Position numbers and translations under genes: made by a program. A model generated the notes under the pieces. That model did no database searches. It was not told where the DNA came from and worked only from the letters and a program-made list of their open reading frames with translations. A stretch of 33,867 nucleotides of DNA from Bacteroidetes bacterium 4572_117 (GTDB taxonomy: Bacteria; Bacteroidota; Bacteroidia; Bacteroidales; NBLH01): positions 1 to 33,867 of the forward strand of contig NBLH01000005.1 of the NCBI GenBank assembly GCA_002084525.1, in the 5' to 3' direction. This document shows positions 8,725 to 16,642 of this stretch, piece by piece (position 1 is the first letter of the stretch; each line of letters starts with the position of its first letter).

Positions 8725-9930
8725 ATGACTAAAAAACCTAATCCTTCCACAGATATTCAGGCAGCCAGCCAATTAACAATAGATGGCGTTGAAGGTATCG
8801 TAGATATTGTTGAAGCAATGTATTATACCATTACCCGCTTTGGTGGTTTGTTTGGTAGTTCTGAAAAAAAACGTACAACCGGTATCACAGGCTTTGTTTT
8901 TTTAGTTATCCGCAAAGTGCTGGGATTGGTGGGAGGCGGTCTTGATGTTTTATTGAATAAACTTAGTTTAGTTATCCAGGATAAAGAGTCTACCCCTGCA
9001 CGTGAAGCAGTACTTTCTGCATTAAATGGTGTACTAGGTGATTATCTTACAAAAAAGAAAAACCCACTTGCTATTTCAATGAAATTAAAGAAGAATGGAA
9101 AAGCTATAACTTTTGAAGATAATATTTTTTCTGAATCAATTAAAAAACTCAACGGGAAAATTGTTTTATTGGTACACGGTTCCTGCATGAATGATTTACA
9201 ATGGAACAGACAAGGACATGAACATGGTATTGCCCTGGCAAACGATTTTGGATACCTGCCGGTATATTTACATTATAATACAGGTCTTCATATTTCGGAA
9301 AATGGCAGGGAATTCGCCAATTTACTTGAAACATTTATCAATAAAATACCACAGCCGACTGAACTGATAATTATTGCCCACAGCATGGGTGGCCTTATTG
9401 CACGGAGTGCCTGTTATTATGGAAAACTTTTGGGGTATAACTGGCTGAATAGTTTACAGAAACTTATTTTTTTAGGTACACCACATCATGGTGCACCATT
9501 AGAACAGGGTGGTAACTGGATTGATAATATACTGGAGATAAGCCCTTATAGCAAACCTTTTTCCAAATTGGGGAAAATAAGAAGCACAGGAATAACCGAT
9601 TTACGTTATAGCAACTTATTGGATGAAGATTGGAAAGGACTCAATCGCTTTGAGCTTTCAGGTGATCCCCGCACACCTGTGCCCTTGCCAAAGAATGTGC
9701 AGTGTTACACAATTGCAGCTACCATTAGCAAAGAACCGAATAAATTTAGTGATGGTTTGGTTGGAGATGGTTTGGTTCCATTAAAAAGTGCCCTGGGGCA
9801 ACACAACAATCCTAAAATGAACCTTTTATTTCCAGAGCACCATCAATGGATTGGCCGCAATATGAAACATTTAGATTTATTGAACCACCCAGATGTTTAT
9901 GAAATGATTAAAAAGTGGGTAAAAAATTAA
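8725..9930 (+). CDS. Alpha/beta-hydrolase, PGAP1/triacylglycerol-lipase-like
   Basis: 401 residues. The hydrolase core starts near residue 145 with strand and oxyanion loop LLVHGSCMND. The nucleophile elbow AHSMGG places Ser220. GTPHHGAP, typical of lipases and PGAP1-like esterases, follows. An acid in SDGLVGDGLVP (D343 or D348) and His382 in KHLDLL complete a plausible triad. The first ~140 residues are extra: a hydrophobic/amphipathic stretch (~52-85) that might sit on a membrane, but there is no signal peptide. Substrate unknown; a lipid or ester is the family expectation. It follows the orphan Cys-tailed gene in the same direction, which may mean a joint function. No promoter was found in the 336-bp gap. 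Confidence 0.85.
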   Translation: MTKKPNPSTDIQAASQLTIDGVEGIVDIVEAMYYTITRFGGLFGSSEKKRTTGITGFVFLVIRKVLGLVGGGLDVLLNKLSLVIQDKESTPAREAVLSALNGVLGDYLTKKKNPLAISMKLKKNGKAITFEDNIFSESIKKLNGKIVLLVHGSCMNDLQWNRQGHEHGIALANDFGYLPVYLHYNTGLHISENGREFANLLETFINKIPQPTELIIIAHSMGGLIARSACYYGKLLGYNWLNSLQKLIFLGTPHHGAPLEQGGNWIDNILEISPYSKPFSKLGKIRSTGITDLRYSNLLDEDWKGLNRFELSGDPRTPVPLPKNVQCYTIAATISKEPNKFSDGLVGDGLVPLKSALGQHNNPKMNLLFPEHHQWIGRNMKHLDLLNHPDVYEMIKKWVKN

Positions 9931-10039
9931 TTTTATATCAATTTGATGATAAACGTCGTTACTAAACTTCTATTTCCTTAAATCCGCAAGTCTTTCTGCA
10001 AATAATTGAAATTTACAGTTTTACCCCTCAAAACATTGC

Positions 10040-10180
10040 TTGAATACGAAAATTGTGAAATGCACTATTAAAATTAAGGCCTTAGAACAAGGTCCTGGGG
10101 AAACTTTAAAGACAAATACCCGTGCAGCATTTGAAATATTGACCGATGACAATGGGCATGGGATTCATATTTTGGTATAA
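10040..10180 (+). CDS. Possible small ORF or gene remnant (46 codons, TTG or GTG start)
   Basis: This frame is open from an upstream TGA to TAA at 10178-10180 and its composition looks like real protein (for example GPGETLKTNTRAAFEIL and NGHGIHILV). There is no ATG; a TTG at 10040 or GTG at 10055 would have to start it, and no ribosome site is evident. It could be the 3' remnant of a gene whose start decayed, or chance. The other parts of the gap 9931-10305 show nothing clear. Confidence 0.25.
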   Translation: MNTKIVKCTIKIKALEQGPGETLKTNTRAAFEILTDDNGHGIHILV

Positions 10181-10305
10181 AAATTAGTTTTACAACAAAT
10201 TATTTAACCATTTTCCTATTTCTTCCTTTTCAAATATAGATAATCTAAATTATTACTATCTTTATTATAATTATATATTTATTAGAAAAAAGGAATTGTA
10301 TAGTT

Positions 10306-10512
10306 ATGGGAAGTAAAGAAATTCTAAGCCAGGCCATTGAGCTTAAGCCTGAAGAACGATTTATTATTGTTGAAGGTTTGTTGAAGAGCCTTGATGAGCC
10401 TGATAAGAAGTTAGATAAAATATGGGTAGAGGAAGCAGAAGAAAGACTTATTGCCTATAGGACAGGGAAACTGGAAGGGATACCTATGGAAGAAATATTC
10501 AAGAGCAAATAA
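10306..10512 (+). CDS. Antitoxin, addiction-module (PF09720-like) family
   Basis: 68 residues, typical for this family of small unstable antitoxins. It shows the family outline: an N-terminal helix with LKPEERFIIVEGLLKSLDEP, a W followed by EEAEERLIAYRTGKL, and the C-terminal GIPMEEIF segment that embraces the toxin. Family role: neutralises a ParE/RelE-fold toxin and usually represses its own operon. Its stop overlaps the toxin start by one base (TAATG), the classical coupled arrangement. The gene is intact although the toxin is frameshifted. The context AAAAAAGGAATTG before the ATG may serve as a weak ribosome site. Confidence 0.8.
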   Translation: MGSKEILSQAIELKPEERFIIVEGLLKSLDEPDKKLDKIWVEEAEERLIAYRTGKLEGIPMEEIFKSK

Positions 10513-10803
10513 TGAAGGTCATTTTCTCAAAATATGCAAAAATGGAACTGGATGATGCAGTTTGTTTTTATGAATTAAGATATACAGGTTTTAGGGCAGA
10601 GATTCAAAAAAGAAGTCCAGGTTGCGGTAGTTAGAATATCCGATTACCCAAGAGCATGGTCAGTAGAAAAGGGGGATATTAGAAAATGTTTGCTACACAA
10701 GTTTCCATATAAACTACTATACTCTGTGGAAGCAGATCACATATTTATAATTGCTGTTGCACACCAGCACCAGAAACCAAATTACTGGACAGATAGGAAG
10801 TAG
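10512..10803 (+). pseudogene. RelE/ParE-family toxin, frameshifted
   Basis: Translation from the ATG at 10512 begins like a ParE/RelE toxin (MKVIFSKYAKMELDDAV, then FYELRYTG) but stops after 40 codons. If one T is removed from the TTTT run at 10589-10592, the frame continues as GLGQRFKKEVQVAVV and runs through SDYPRAWS, RKCLLHKFPYKLLYSV and AVAHQHQKPNYW to TAG at 10801-10803, a 96-residue protein of exactly family type and length. So a single-base insertion inactivates an otherwise complete toxin. Either it is real and the antitoxin is now unopposed, or it is a homopolymer sequencing error. The toxins of this family are mRNA interferases or gyrase poisons. Confidence 0.85.
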
Positions 10804-10933
10804 ATACCACACAGTTATAAATATTTTAAAAAAAATGTAGCGAGTGGGTAAAATTTGAATAAAAAAACATCTTAATAAATGAGCGCAATTTCATCCAACA
10901 AACATATAACGTTTTAATAATATAATCGTTTTC

Positions 10934-13369
10934 TTATTTCTTCCTTTTCAAATACAAATAATCTAAATAATAAAGCACTTTTATTGAAAAACGGTTGGTT
11001 TGCGGAGCTTCAAATGTATTTTTTAAATTTTCAAAATAGTCTTTTATAACTAGTTCGTTTTCATCATATATAGAATTTTTCCACACTACCAGCATGTCGC
11101 TTCCGGGTGCAAAACGCCATGTGTAAACCATATCAATGTTAAACGCATTAAAGCTAACATCCTCATTATCCGCATATTGGCTGTTTTGAGTAAGTGTACC
11201 ATCAGTATTTAGCATAAAAAATTGTTTGTAAATTGCTGATGACCAATAATGGCGCATACGTAAACTAAACGACATTTTATTGTTAAACGTAAAATTGGTA
11301 ATAAAGGTATTTGATATTGTTTTTCGGTTACGTCTGCCAAAATATATCACATCTGATATTTCGTTTACATAACCAATATCATTATTCTGTATTGCAGGAT
11401 TAATATTTACGGTAAAACTCAGCTTGTTGGTGACACGCCATGTTGGTGATAGTCTAAACTTAAATGTGTTTTCATTATATTCTGAACTCGATTTCCAATA
11501 CATTGCAAATAAACCAAACGATAGTTTTTTCCTTATGTCGCTGCCAATAAATGTACCACCGTAAACCTCAGGTGCTTTTTTATATACTTGCCCATCTTTT
11601 CGTGCCTCGTAGTAGTCATGTTCGCCCAAAGGCACCATATCGAAAAAAAAGCCCCAACGCCATTGGTTTTTAAACATCGAACGCATATTCATACCAATTT
11701 GCCATCTCATAAAATTTGCGGTGTTAAATTGGTTTTGGTACTCAGAGTCAAACCTTATTAACCATTCAAGAAGTTTCCAATGCGGCTGTAGGATTTGGTA
11801 ACTGATTTCAGCCTGGCTTTCAACATAATTGTTGTATGGCAAAAATCCCATATCGTTAGGGTCAAATTTATTGTCAATCAATTCCTGGGCTAATTCAAAC
11901 CTGACATGCCCACCTGTTTTAGCAAACTCTAATTCATGCTTATAGCCATACTCGGCATTGTTTTGCCCATCGTATATTTGGCTAAGGCCTATGATACCAT
12001 TAAAATGATAGTTTTGTTTTTTATTTTTCAATAAAAATTCACCAGCCGTAACATTTGCAGTATATTTACTGTCGGGTATAAGCATATTGGTATTAATTAG
12101 GCTGATATATGAATTATTTTTTAAATTTTGATCAAAAACAAGGATATTATAATTTGTAAATGCCTGGGTTATGTACTCCCTTTCAACACCTGTTACGGTA
12201 TTATTGATTTTTGCGGTTGATTTAAGTGTAATTGCATTAAAAAGACCTACCCCAAGTCCATTTTTTGAGCGACCAGTAATTTTAGTAGCATTAATAATTT
12301 TAGTTTCAATAGGGTTACTAATAAGTTCTTCATTTTCTGCCATTTGACCTTCAACATCGTCAAATTTTTTAGGGTAAGAACCTATCCGTTTCGAGTAAAA
12401 TATTTCTCCTTTGGTAAACAATTCAGTCCCTTCGGTAAAAAATGGCCTTTTTTCTTCGTATTGTGTTTCAAATGCCGATAAATTAAGGATTGCATCATCG
12501 GTTTGTACCTGCGAAAAATCAGGTATCAACATCATATCCAGCGTAAGGCTTTCATTAATCCCGTATTTTAAGTCCATGCCCCCCCTTATCCCTTTTGCCC
12601 AGTCATCGTTTTCAGAATCGTGCTGTACAAAGGTTGAAAAATATGGTGTAAACGACAACCGTAAAGGCGGTTTAATGTTTTTTATCCCTGTAAGCTCACC
12701 AGTTTGATTTGTAAAACCATCTATTCCGTTATTTATCCAGTTCCAGCTTGAAACTTCTTGTTTCCTGGTAATTCCCCTGTATATGTTAAAGCCCCAGGTT
12801 TGCTCCTCATCTTTTGAAAAACGCAAGGCCGAATATGGTATTTTTATTTCAGCTACCCATCCTTCATCGGTTATCTTAACTGCGCTTTCCCAAACAGCGT
12901 CCCAATTTGTAGCTTCATTGTTTGATGAACCTTTAACATCGGATTGTACGCCGGCAGCGGTTACGACAAATGAATTTGAATTAATCCCGTCGTTAAAAGT
13001 GCCAATTGACACAACGAACATATCAGCACCAGCATCATATCCTGCATCACGTCTAGTTAATATTGTAAATATGCTGTCCGGGTAATCGTCGTATAGGGTT
13101 GCACCAATAAAAATTGCATTATTATTATAAATTACTTTAACTTCAGTTTTTTCTGTAGCAGGTTTTCCGTTATAAGGTGTAAACTGTACAAAATCTTTAG
13201 CAACCGGAACATTCTCCCAACACTTATCATCAAGTTTCCCATCAATTTTGGGTACACTCTCTATTTTTGTTATTTGTAGCTTTTTTTTGCTATGTTGCGA
13301 ATAAAGCTGGCCAAAAAACATTGATTGAACAAAGAATAATAAGATAAACGCTACGTATTTACTTTTCAT
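10934..13369 (-). CDS. DUF5916 outer-membrane-type protein with N-terminal CBM9-like domain
   Basis: 811 residues from the ATG at 13369. An ATG 30 nt further upstream is in frame, but MKSKYVAFILLFFVQSMFF-GQLYSQ is a clear signal peptide, so the inner start is preferred. Residues ~35-230 match the carbohydrate-binding family-9-like fold: PKIDGKLDDKCWENVP, AIFIGATLYDD, a WDAVWES strand, GWVAEIKIPYSALRF. The rest (~235-811) is rich in alternating hydrophobic and aromatic strands ending in YYLDYLYLKRKK, consistent with an outer-membrane beta-barrel of the DUF5916 type. Function of the family is unknown; heme or carbohydrate roles have been suggested for related N-domains. It stands alone, with no partner gene on its strand. 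Confidence 0.85.
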   Translation of the reverse strand: MKSKYVAFILLFFVQSMFFGQLYSQHSKKKLQITKIESVPKIDGKLDDKCWENVPVAKDFVQFTPYNGKPATEKTEVKVIYNNNAIFIGATLYDDYPDSIFTILTRRDAGYDAGADMFVVSIGTFNDGINSNSFVVTAAGVQSDVKGSSNNEATNWDAVWESAVKITDEGWVAEIKIPYSALRFSKDEEQTWGFNIYRGITRKQEVSSWNWINNGIDGFTNQTGELTGIKNIKPPLRLSFTPYFSTFVQHDSENDDWAKGIRGGMDLKYGINESLTLDMMLIPDFSQVQTDDAILNLSAFETQYEEKRPFFTEGTELFTKGEIFYSKRIGSYPKKFDDVEGQMAENEELISNPIETKIINATKITGRSKNGLGVGLFNAITLKSTAKINNTVTGVEREYITQAFTNYNILVFDQNLKNNSYISLINTNMLIPDSKYTANVTAGEFLLKNKKQNYHFNGIIGLSQIYDGQNNAEYGYKHELEFAKTGGHVRFELAQELIDNKFDPNDMGFLPYNNYVESQAEISYQILQPHWKLLEWLIRFDSEYQNQFNTANFMRWQIGMNMRSMFKNQWRWGFFFDMVPLGEHDYYEARKDGQVYKKAPEVYGGTFIGSDIRKKLSFGLFAMYWKSSSEYNENTFKFRLSPTWRVTNKLSFTVNINPAIQNNDIGYVNEISDVIYFGRRNRKTISNTFITNFTFNNKMSFSLRMRHYWSSAIYKQFFMLNTDGTLTQNSQYADNEDVSFNAFNIDMVYTWRFAPGSDMLVVWKNSIYDENELVIKDYFENLKNTFEAPQTNRFSIKVLYYLDYLYLKRKK

Positions 13370-13524
13370 ATAGTTTTTTTTATGGCAACGAAAATACAAT
13401 TATTAGTCGATAATCAAAAACAATTGGCATGTGCCCTATCAAATAATTACTGGATTGGGTTGAGTATTAAATACAGTGTAAAAATCAGTTTTTAAACTTA
13501 TAACCTGATAAAACCAATTATTTG

Positions 13525-13804
13525 TTAAGTTTCACAAGGTTGTTCTTACGTGACGAAGTTTCGTTTACAAATCATGAAATTGATATTCAAAAAGAAGATA
13601 GGTTTTATATTTTTACCAATGGGTATATTGATCAATTTGGCGGTTCAAATGCCAGAAAATTTTAAACCAAAATTTTCTGGATTTACTTCTGTCTACTCAA
13701 AACACAACCCTAGCTGAACAAAAACAAATACTTGATGAAACCTTTGATAATTGGAAAGGCAACTTGATGATGTGTTGGTGATAGGGATGAGATGGGGTGA
13801 TTAA
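13525..13804 (+). pseudogene. Relic of a SpoIIE-type phosphatase C-terminus
   Basis: Three frames pieced together give the last ~90 residues of a phosphatase like that at 2234-4411. Bases ~13552-13665 encode EVSFTNHEIDIQKEDRFYIF and TNGYIDQFGGSNARKF then a stop, against ESFTNHEIDVQEGDTIYMFS and DGYVDQFGGKNGKKY in the intact gene. Bases ~13690-13760 give TLAEQKQILDETFDNWKG, and 13760-13804 give QLDDVLVIGMRWGD, matching QIDDILFIGFRI. At least two frameshifts are needed, and the metal-binding Asp of the intact SDG is Asn here. There is no N-terminal part. It is the decayed end of a paralogue, not a functional gene. Confidence 0.8.
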
Positions 13805-14184
13805 AACCAAGATGTTTGTGTTTTTTTCTTCGTTGTAGTTTCTAAAGTACCAAAAGATAGGCATCATCAATAGCAAAGGGTAAAGCCCTTTGTTGTGTGT
13901 AATCTCCATACTGAAAAATTCTATTGAATATTATAGCTAACGACAAATATACAATAAATATAGACACCTGAAAAAGTGTTAATAACTCGTTTTAAAAAGC
14001 AAAGACCTTAAAGCCTTAACCACCTGAAATTAAAATATTTACAATTTTAATTATATGTAATTCAACTGGCATTAATAAGTAGCTCATATTTTTAGGAATA
14101 AAACTGATAGATAAAATGTTTAAATAATAAAATTTTGTACTTTTGAAGAGAATTTCATGTTTCACAAAATGAAAAATTAAAGAA
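13805..14184. other. Gap before the AAA ATPase gene
   Basis: 380 bp of AT-rich sequence between the phosphatase relic and the ATPase gene. I see no gene in it. Its right end holds the -7 box at 14138-14145. Confidence 0.5.
14138..14145 (+). promoter_or_regulatory. Probable -7 box of the ATPase/nuclease-like pair
   Basis: TACTTTTG fits TAnnTTTG perfectly and would start transcription ~33 nt before the ATPase ATG. The -33 box is weak. Confidence 0.45.
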
Positions 14185-15645
14185 ATGAAAATTGAAATAG
14201 AAAATTTAGGCCCGATAAAACAATTTGAATTTGATATAGAAAAGGACTTTCACATTATTTATGGTGAAAATAATATCGGAAAATCTTATGCAATAAATAC
14301 TATATACATATTACTAAAATATTTAGTTGTTGAACCTATTAATTTAAGTAAATTAATATCTCGACACCTTTTAGACCAAGAAAAATTGCCAGAAATTGAA
14401 GATTTAAATGATATTGTTAATGCTAAATTGACGGATGAAAAATATCGAGAGTTTACTATAACAAAAAAATGCGAAGAAATATTAAAAAAAGGAATCGAAG
14501 CTGAATATGTTACTTCAATATCAAAAAGTTTTAAGAATTCGTTTTCGAGTTTTTACAATATGCGAAATAAACTGAGTAACAAACAGCTTGTTTTAAAAAT
14601 TTTACTGCGTAATTTTAACTTGATTATAAAATTATCAAAAAATAATGAATTATACTTAGATGAATTACAGCTAAAAAAACGAATTACTGTTCGATTTATA
14701 GATACAAATAGAAACGTCAAAATAGAAGAAGATAAGATTATTTTATATATAAAAAAGTCTGAGTTTGGCTTGGAAAATTTTCAAAAAGAAATACTTTTTG
14801 TTGTACATCACGAAATGGAAAATTCTATCAGAAGTCTAAAAAACAGTATTAGTGATATTTACTTCTTTCCTGCATCTCGTTCCGGCTTGTATCAGGCAAT
14901 GAATATTTTTAGTTCTGTTTTTGCAGAACTATCAAAAGTAAGACATATTGTAAATAGTCAAATAAGTATTCCGGCACTCTCAGAACCCGTATCTGACTAT
15001 TTTTTAAAACTTTCGACAATAAAAATAAATACAACTTCCGACAAATATGCGAAAATAGCAAAGGAAATGGAAAAAAACCTTTTAAATGGCGAAGTAGTAT
15101 TCAATAAAGAAACAAAAAAGATTGAATATGTGGAAAAAAAGACAAAACTACGATTAGATTTATCAGAAACATCTTCAATGGTATCTGAAATATCACCCAT
15201 TGTTGCATATCTGAAATATGTAATAAATGAGATTCAGATTAAAGATGATAGTTCAGACGCATACAACTTAATATGGGGCTCGGAAGAAGGTTTAGAATAT
15301 AATAATTCAAAAAAACTTATTTTTATTGAAGAACCGGAAGCACACCTGCACCCCAAAATACAGATAAAATTGATTGAATATTTTTCGAAATTGATAAATA
15401 ATAATATAAAAATTGTACTTACAACGCATAGTGATTTTATATCTAACAAATTAACTAACCTTATCTTGTCTGAAGACTTGAGTTTTGAAAAAATATCAAG
15501 TTGTCATTTAATAATGACCAAGGAAGGAAGTATTGATAAAGGTGATATGCAAGCAACCCAAGAGGGTATTGATGACTATAATTTTCTGGGGGTTTCAGAA
15601 GAGTTATATGAAGAAAGAATGAAGTTATCTAATCCAGAAAACTAA
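14185..15645 (+). CDS. AAA-family (AAA_15/OLD-like) ATPase
   Basis: 486 residues. An ABC/SMC-type ATPase split by a long insert. Walker A is GENNIGKS (27-34) right at the N-terminus, after a LGPIKQFEFDI strand typical of RecF/OLD/AAA_15 proteins. YFFPASRSGL appears mid-protein, a signature-like SETSSMVSEISP at ~327-337 (M332), Walker B IFIEEPEAHLHP with E382/E383, and the H-loop TTHSDFIS with His415. There is no TOPRIM domain at the C-terminus, so this is not a classical OLD nuclease. The next gene starts 5 bp after the stop and encodes a small PD-(D/E)xK-like protein. Family knowledge: such stand-alone ATPases often form defence modules with a nuclease partner (Gabija, Septu, PARIS type). 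That is the inferred role here. Confidence 0.85.
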   Translation: MKIEIENLGPIKQFEFDIEKDFHIIYGENNIGKSYAINTIYILLKYLVVEPINLSKLISRHLLDQEKLPEIEDLNDIVNAKLTDEKYREFTITKKCEEILKKGIEAEYVTSISKSFKNSFSSFYNMRNKLSNKQLVLKILLRNFNLIIKLSKNNELYLDELQLKKRITVRFIDTNRNVKIEEDKIILYIKKSEFGLENFQKEILFVVHHEMENSIRSLKNSISDIYFFPASRSGLYQAMNIFSSVFAELSKVRHIVNSQISIPALSEPVSDYFLKLSTIKINTTSDKYAKIAKEMEKNLLNGEVVFNKETKKIEYVEKKTKLRLDLSETSSMVSEISPIVAYLKYVINEIQIKDDSSDAYNLIWGSEEGLEYNNSKKLIFIEEPEAHLHPKIQIKLIEYFSKLINNNIKIVLTTHSDFISNKLTNLILSEDLSFEKISSCHLIMTKEGSIDKGDMQATQEGIDDYNFLGVSEELYEERMKLSNPEN

Positions 15646-15650
15646 AAAAC

Positions 15651-16160
15651 ATGATTTTAAACACAATACGAAATCATCAAATATTGTCCAATTATATAGA
15701 AGAAAAATGTGATGAAGAAGGTGTGTGCGTTGAAATAGATAGTCGCATCCCAAAGAATAATTACGTCATTATTAAAGTAGATAATTATTATAACAGTTTG
15801 AATATTGCTGAACGACCTGCTTCACCTGATTGTTTGATTATTTTGGAATGCCAAAACTCAGGTTACGCCATGTACATTGTCGAATTAAAAAGCATTCATT
15901 CTTCAAGTGGATTTGAAATAAAAAATATGGACGAAAAGTTTAAAACATGCCTATATGATTTCATTAGCAATAAGTTCAGCGATGTATTAGAAATTGAATA
16001 CAAACGAATAACATTATATTTTGTCAGCAAAATTGAAATATATAGACGCGACATGGGATTAAAACTAAAAGTTTTACAAAATAAAAGATATAAGTATCAT
16101 GATAAAAAATGTTTTATTGAACCCTTAATGCCAGTTCCTGCAATTAAACCTTGTTATTGA
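15651..16160 (+). CDS. Small partner protein with PD-(D/E)xK-like motif
   Basis: 169 residues. No family recognised by name. The core has P59-D60 at the start of a strand (PDCLIILE), then 17 residues later E78-L79-K80 at the end of the strand YIVELK. This is the spacing and setting of a PD-(D/E)xK nuclease active site, with E29 and E54 as candidate helix acids. LYDFISNKF and ITLYFVSKIEI supply further alpha/beta elements. No signal peptide or membrane helix. It begins 5 bp after the ATPase stop, so the two are certainly co-transcribed and probably translationally coupled. Inferred to be the effector or nuclease subunit of a two-gene system. The alternative is a non-catalytic adaptor with a restriction-endonuclease-like fold. 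Confidence 0.75.
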   Translation: MILNTIRNHQILSNYIEEKCDEEGVCVEIDSRIPKNNYVIIKVDNYYNSLNIAERPASPDCLIILECQNSGYAMYIVELKSIHSSSGFEIKNMDEKFKTCLYDFISNKFSDVLEIEYKRITLYFVSKIEIYRRDMGLKLKVLQNKRYKYHDKKCFIEPLMPVPAIKPCY

Positions 16161-16303
16161 AACAAATACACACAACATACTACTGATCGTCAGTCGATTG
16201 AAGGTGCTTTATTCCAAAATAAATACTTATAGTTGGAAGATAATTATTTTTGTACTTTATCCGATTTATGACACCCCAGGTATGAGGTTTTAAAAAAATT
16301 TAC

Positions 16304-16642
16304 TTATGATAAATCTATCCCATCTTCAATTTCTTTAACCGAATTATCGCACGCAACAATAAAGCGATCTAAAAAATCTTTGTAAAGGTGGATATCTTGT
16401 TCTTTTTGGCAAAGAATTTCGAGTTGTTGCAGATTATTAGCCTCATCTTGCATGCCTACAATTTGAAAAGAGTTTTTTGCTTTATGGGCAACTTCCCCAA
16501 GTTCACCCCAGTTTTTTTCATCAAATGCCTTTTGTAAGCCTAATTTTTGTACTTGTATCTGTGATTTATACATTTCTAAAAGTGCTGTGATCATAGTAAC
16601 GTCATTATCTGTGTTGACTTTTAGATAGTTTAAATTAATCAT
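16304..16642 (-). CDS. Histidine phosphotransfer (Hpt) protein
   Basis: 112 residues. An all-helical Hpt domain with the phosphoacceptor block EVAHKAKNSFQIVGM, His53. It relays phosphate from the receiver domain of a hybrid kinase to a downstream response regulator, in the cytoplasm. Its start overlaps the end of the hybrid kinase gene by 8 bp, so both are one translation unit and it is almost certainly that kinase's partner. No response regulator with an output domain lies in the window, so the final target is elsewhere. Confidence 0.9.
   Translation of the reverse strand: MINLNYLKVNTDNDVTMITALLEMYKSQIQVQKLGLQKAFDEKNWGELGEVAHKAKNSFQIVGMQDEANNLQQLEILCQKEQDIHLYKDFLDRFIVACDNSVKEIEDGIDLS

Noticed and set aside
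13697-13909. Minus-strand frame of 70 codons
   Set aside because: It is antisense to the phosphatase relic, has no family outline and lacks a ribosome site; the plus-strand similarity explains the region.
14185-15645. Classical OLD nuclease (Gabija GajA)
   Set aside because: The protein ends shortly after the ATPase H-loop; there is no TOPRIM domain, and the partner is not a UvrD-like helicase.
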